From contig CALGGX010000091.1 in assembly GCA_937916025.1 (NCBI GenBank), positions 1 through 5,756 on the forward strand: DNA of 5,756 nt, in the 5' to 3' direction. The position numbers and the translations under genes are program-made. Below the pieces are notes generated by a model, which was not told where the DNA came from, made no database searches, and worked only from the letters and a program-made list of their open reading frames with translations. Each line of letters opens with the position of its first letter. Within the stretch, counting starts at the first letter, position 1. Source of the DNA: an uncultured Selenomonadales bacterium. Lineage in GTDB: Bacteria; Bacillota_C; Negativicutes; Selenomonadales; Selenomonadaceae. Positions 4,172 to 5,756 of the stretch are shown piece by piece.

Positions 4172-5756
4172 ATGGGCAAAAACGCAGGCAAAACAATAGG
4201 CAAAGTGGCGTTCACTGTGGCGGGATTTTTCATAGGCGGAGCGAATTTCGCCGCGCTCGGAGCAGCATCTCGCATCGGCGGTTCTATATTGGGCGCGTCA
4301 CTCGGCGGTACATTATGGAGTGTGGCGTACAACGCGACACACAAAAACAAAATCAAAGACGGCGGAATGGCGCAGAAATTTGACAAGGCAATGAATACGC
4401 TCTCGACGACCGACGCAATACAAGTAGTGTACGGCACGCGGCTGGTCGAAGGTAATCAGACATATCACAAGCCGAATCCCGAGCTCAACATGCTAAATAA
4501 GCACGTGGTGTTGTGCGAAGGCGGAATAGAAGGGCTGATCTCGGTGATGGCGGCGGGTTTACCGATCCCGATTATCGAAAGCGAAGAAAAACTGTCAACT
4601 CTCACCGACAAAACGTTTTTCACAATAAGAAATACGATGTACGAAGATGCGACGGTTGCCGTAACGCGGCAATGGAGTAAAGTCAATGACAAATGGATTA
4701 CAAAAATGATATTGCAAGCGTCCGGCACGACACGAGAAACAATTTTAAGTACGGAACAGCCGTCGAGCACACCGCCGTATTCGGGAAGGCGTTACAGCGC
4801 GTTTGATTTCAGAAGTCTTTTCGATTGGATAAACAATGCGGGCTCCGGTTGGTTGGCGGAAAATTGGAATGATTTGAATGTTGTGCTGTACAATATGACC
4901 GATATATCGGCTTTCGATGCCGTCAATTGTTATAATACGCCGATAAACATCGAAGTCGAAAGACTTTACGGCAAAGATGCAAAGACGAGAAACGGCGGCA
5001 CGATTTTTTTGATCGGAAATACAAAACACGCGAACGCGCGCGTCAAACTCAGAGATCACGTATTGAAATTATATCACGGCGACGAAGAGTTTAAGTCAAT
5101 CAAAATGGGCGATGCGGATGATTATGACAAAGACGACTATGCCCAATACGAATTGGACATCGGCTCGCTGGTGTCGTACATCAATCGGATCGGCGAAGGT
5201 TGGATGGCGTTTCCGTTTGCGAGTACAAACCGATTGCCGCATGACATTTATGATGTCGAAGAAGAATGTTATAAAAAATATACAGCAATGAAGACGGATA
5301 ATGCCAAAGGAGAAACGTCTTACATATACCATGACGGCGATTTACCGGAGAACTGCAATGAAGTCGGCTCTTACAAAGGTTGCGCGTGGCTGGACATGTA
5401 TTTTACGGTATCGGATGAGCTGAACGGCAATCCGAACATAGATACGGTGTTGCAAGGTCGCAAGGTATACGATACGCGCGTCAAAGAATGGATTTTCAGC
5501 ACAAACCCCGCGATGTGTTTGCGGGATTTTTTGTTGAATGATGTCTTCGGTGTAGGTTGGAGCGGCGGGCTTGACGAGGAGTCCTTCGTCGAAGCGGCAG
5601 ATTATTGCGATGAAGAAATAGAATATGTCGATGCGGACGGCGATTTACAAAAACGCAAGCGATATGAATTGAATTTGATTTTATCGGAGCAGGAAGATGC
5701 AGAGGATGCGGTGTCGAAATTTCTGTCGGCGTGTTGCGGATATCCGGTGCGATATC
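4172..5756 (+). CDS. gpJ/TipJ-like central tail-tip (host specificity) protein, 3'-truncated
   Basis: The open frame runs from ATG 4172 to the window end with no stop, giving 528 residues of a longer protein; gpJ relatives often exceed 1,000. In lambda, gpJ forms the tail tip and its distal end binds the receptor. Residues ~12-52 are a Gly/Ala-rich hydrophobic stretch with many G-x-x-x-G-type spacings. Residues 84-99 contain QVVYGTRLVEG, and residues 111-121 HVVLCEGGIEG, both typical of the N-terminal part of TipJ-like proteins. Residues 421-434 (PNIDTVLQGRKVYD) match the familiar G-R-K-(V/I)-Y-D segment of gpJ. They are followed by W-x4-NPAMCLRDFLL (440-455), then ESFVEAADYCDE (470-481) and RYELN (497-501), as in the phage-tail_3 region of gpJ. 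The C-terminal part, including any receptor-binding tip, is absent. AGGAG 5 bases upstream fixes the start. It lies directly after the gpL-like gene. Family call is confident; the host receptor cannot be inferred. Confidence 0.88.
   Translation, partial: MGKNAGKTIGKVAFTVAGFFIGGANFAALGAASRIGGSILGASLGGTLWSVAYNATHKNKIKDGGMAQKFDKAMNTLSTTDAIQVVYGTRLVEGNQTYHKPNPELNMLNKHVVLCEGGIEGLISVMAAGLPIPIIESEEKLSTLTDKTFFTIRNTMYEDATVAVTRQWSKVNDKWITKMILQASGTTRETILSTEQPSSTPPYSGRRYSAFDFRSLFDWINNAGSGWLAENWNDLNVVLYNMTDISAFDAVNCYNTPINIEVERLYGKDAKTRNGGTIFLIGNTKHANARVKLRDHVLKLYHGDEEFKSIKMGDADDYDKDDYAQYELDIGSLVSYINRIGEGWMAFPFASTNRLPHDIYDVEEECYKKYTAMKTDNAKGETSYIYHDGDLPENCNEVGSYKGCAWLDMYFTVSDELNGNPNIDTVLQGRKVYDTRVKEWIFSTNPAMCLRDFLLNDVFGVGWSGGLDEESFVEAADYCDEEIEYVDADGDLQKRKRYELNLILSEQEDAEDAVSKFLSACCGYPVRY

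Noticed and set aside
3678..4196. 172-codon minus-strand open frame
   Set aside because: Antisense to the firmly identified gpL-like gene; composition is typical of a shadow frame.
4144..4383. 79-codon plus-strand frame overlapping the start of the gpJ-like gene
   Set aside because: Arg-rich and out of frame with the well-supported ATG 4172 frame, with no supporting motif.
4998..5012. T-run following a GC-containing stretch as a terminator
   Set aside because: It lies within the gpJ-like reading frame and no stable hairpin precedes it; it encodes an ordinary Ile-Phe-Leu segment.

Overview
The window is a stretch of the tail-tip (baseplate) module of a long-tailed, siphovirus-type dsDNA phage or prophage. 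It holds five tightly packed genes, all on the + strand, with gaps of 3, 18, 9 and 8 bases. Recognisable landmarks are an NlpC/P60 peptidase, a lambda gpM/DUF2460-like domain, a lambda gpL-like (DUF2163/BR0599) protein with paired cysteines, and the first 528 residues of a lambda gpJ/TipJ-like tail-tip protein. The host cannot be named. Purine-rich Shine-Dalgarno sites match the consensus for canonical bacterial ribosomes (AGGAGG at 358-363, GAGGTGATC at 3355-3363) and two genes use TTG starts. That would suit a Bacillota-type host, but this is only inference.

Bases 1-14 are not biological. They equal the 3' end of the Illumina read-1 adapter (CGCTCTTCCGATCT), so the window begins at an assembly end and the first gene has lost its true 5' end there.

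Layout: 15-368, NlpC/P60 cell-wall peptidase, 5'-truncated. 372-2435, a 687-residue composite protein made of two fibronectin-III-like domains, a gpM/DUF2460-like tail domain, a highly acidic Asp/Glu/Ser/Thr linker, and six tandem copies of a ~38-residue repeat centred on GDTYGHWS. 2454-3356, a 300-residue protein resembling the C-type-lectin/formylglycine-enzyme (CLec/FGE) fold used by phage receptor binders. 3366-4163, a gpL-like tail-tip protein with a C-x6-C plus C-x6-C arrangement fit for an Fe-S cluster. 4172-5756, a gpJ-like tip protein that runs off the window.

By family knowledge, the peptidase locally opens peptidoglycan, the gpM- and gpL-like proteins build the ring joining the tail tube to the tip, and the gpJ-like protein forms the central tip. 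The composite protein and the lectin-like protein are the likely host-recognition parts, and the most unusual ones. No promoter, terminator, tRNA, CRISPR array, integrase or insertion sequence is visible. The genes look like part of one late operon transcribed from outside the window.
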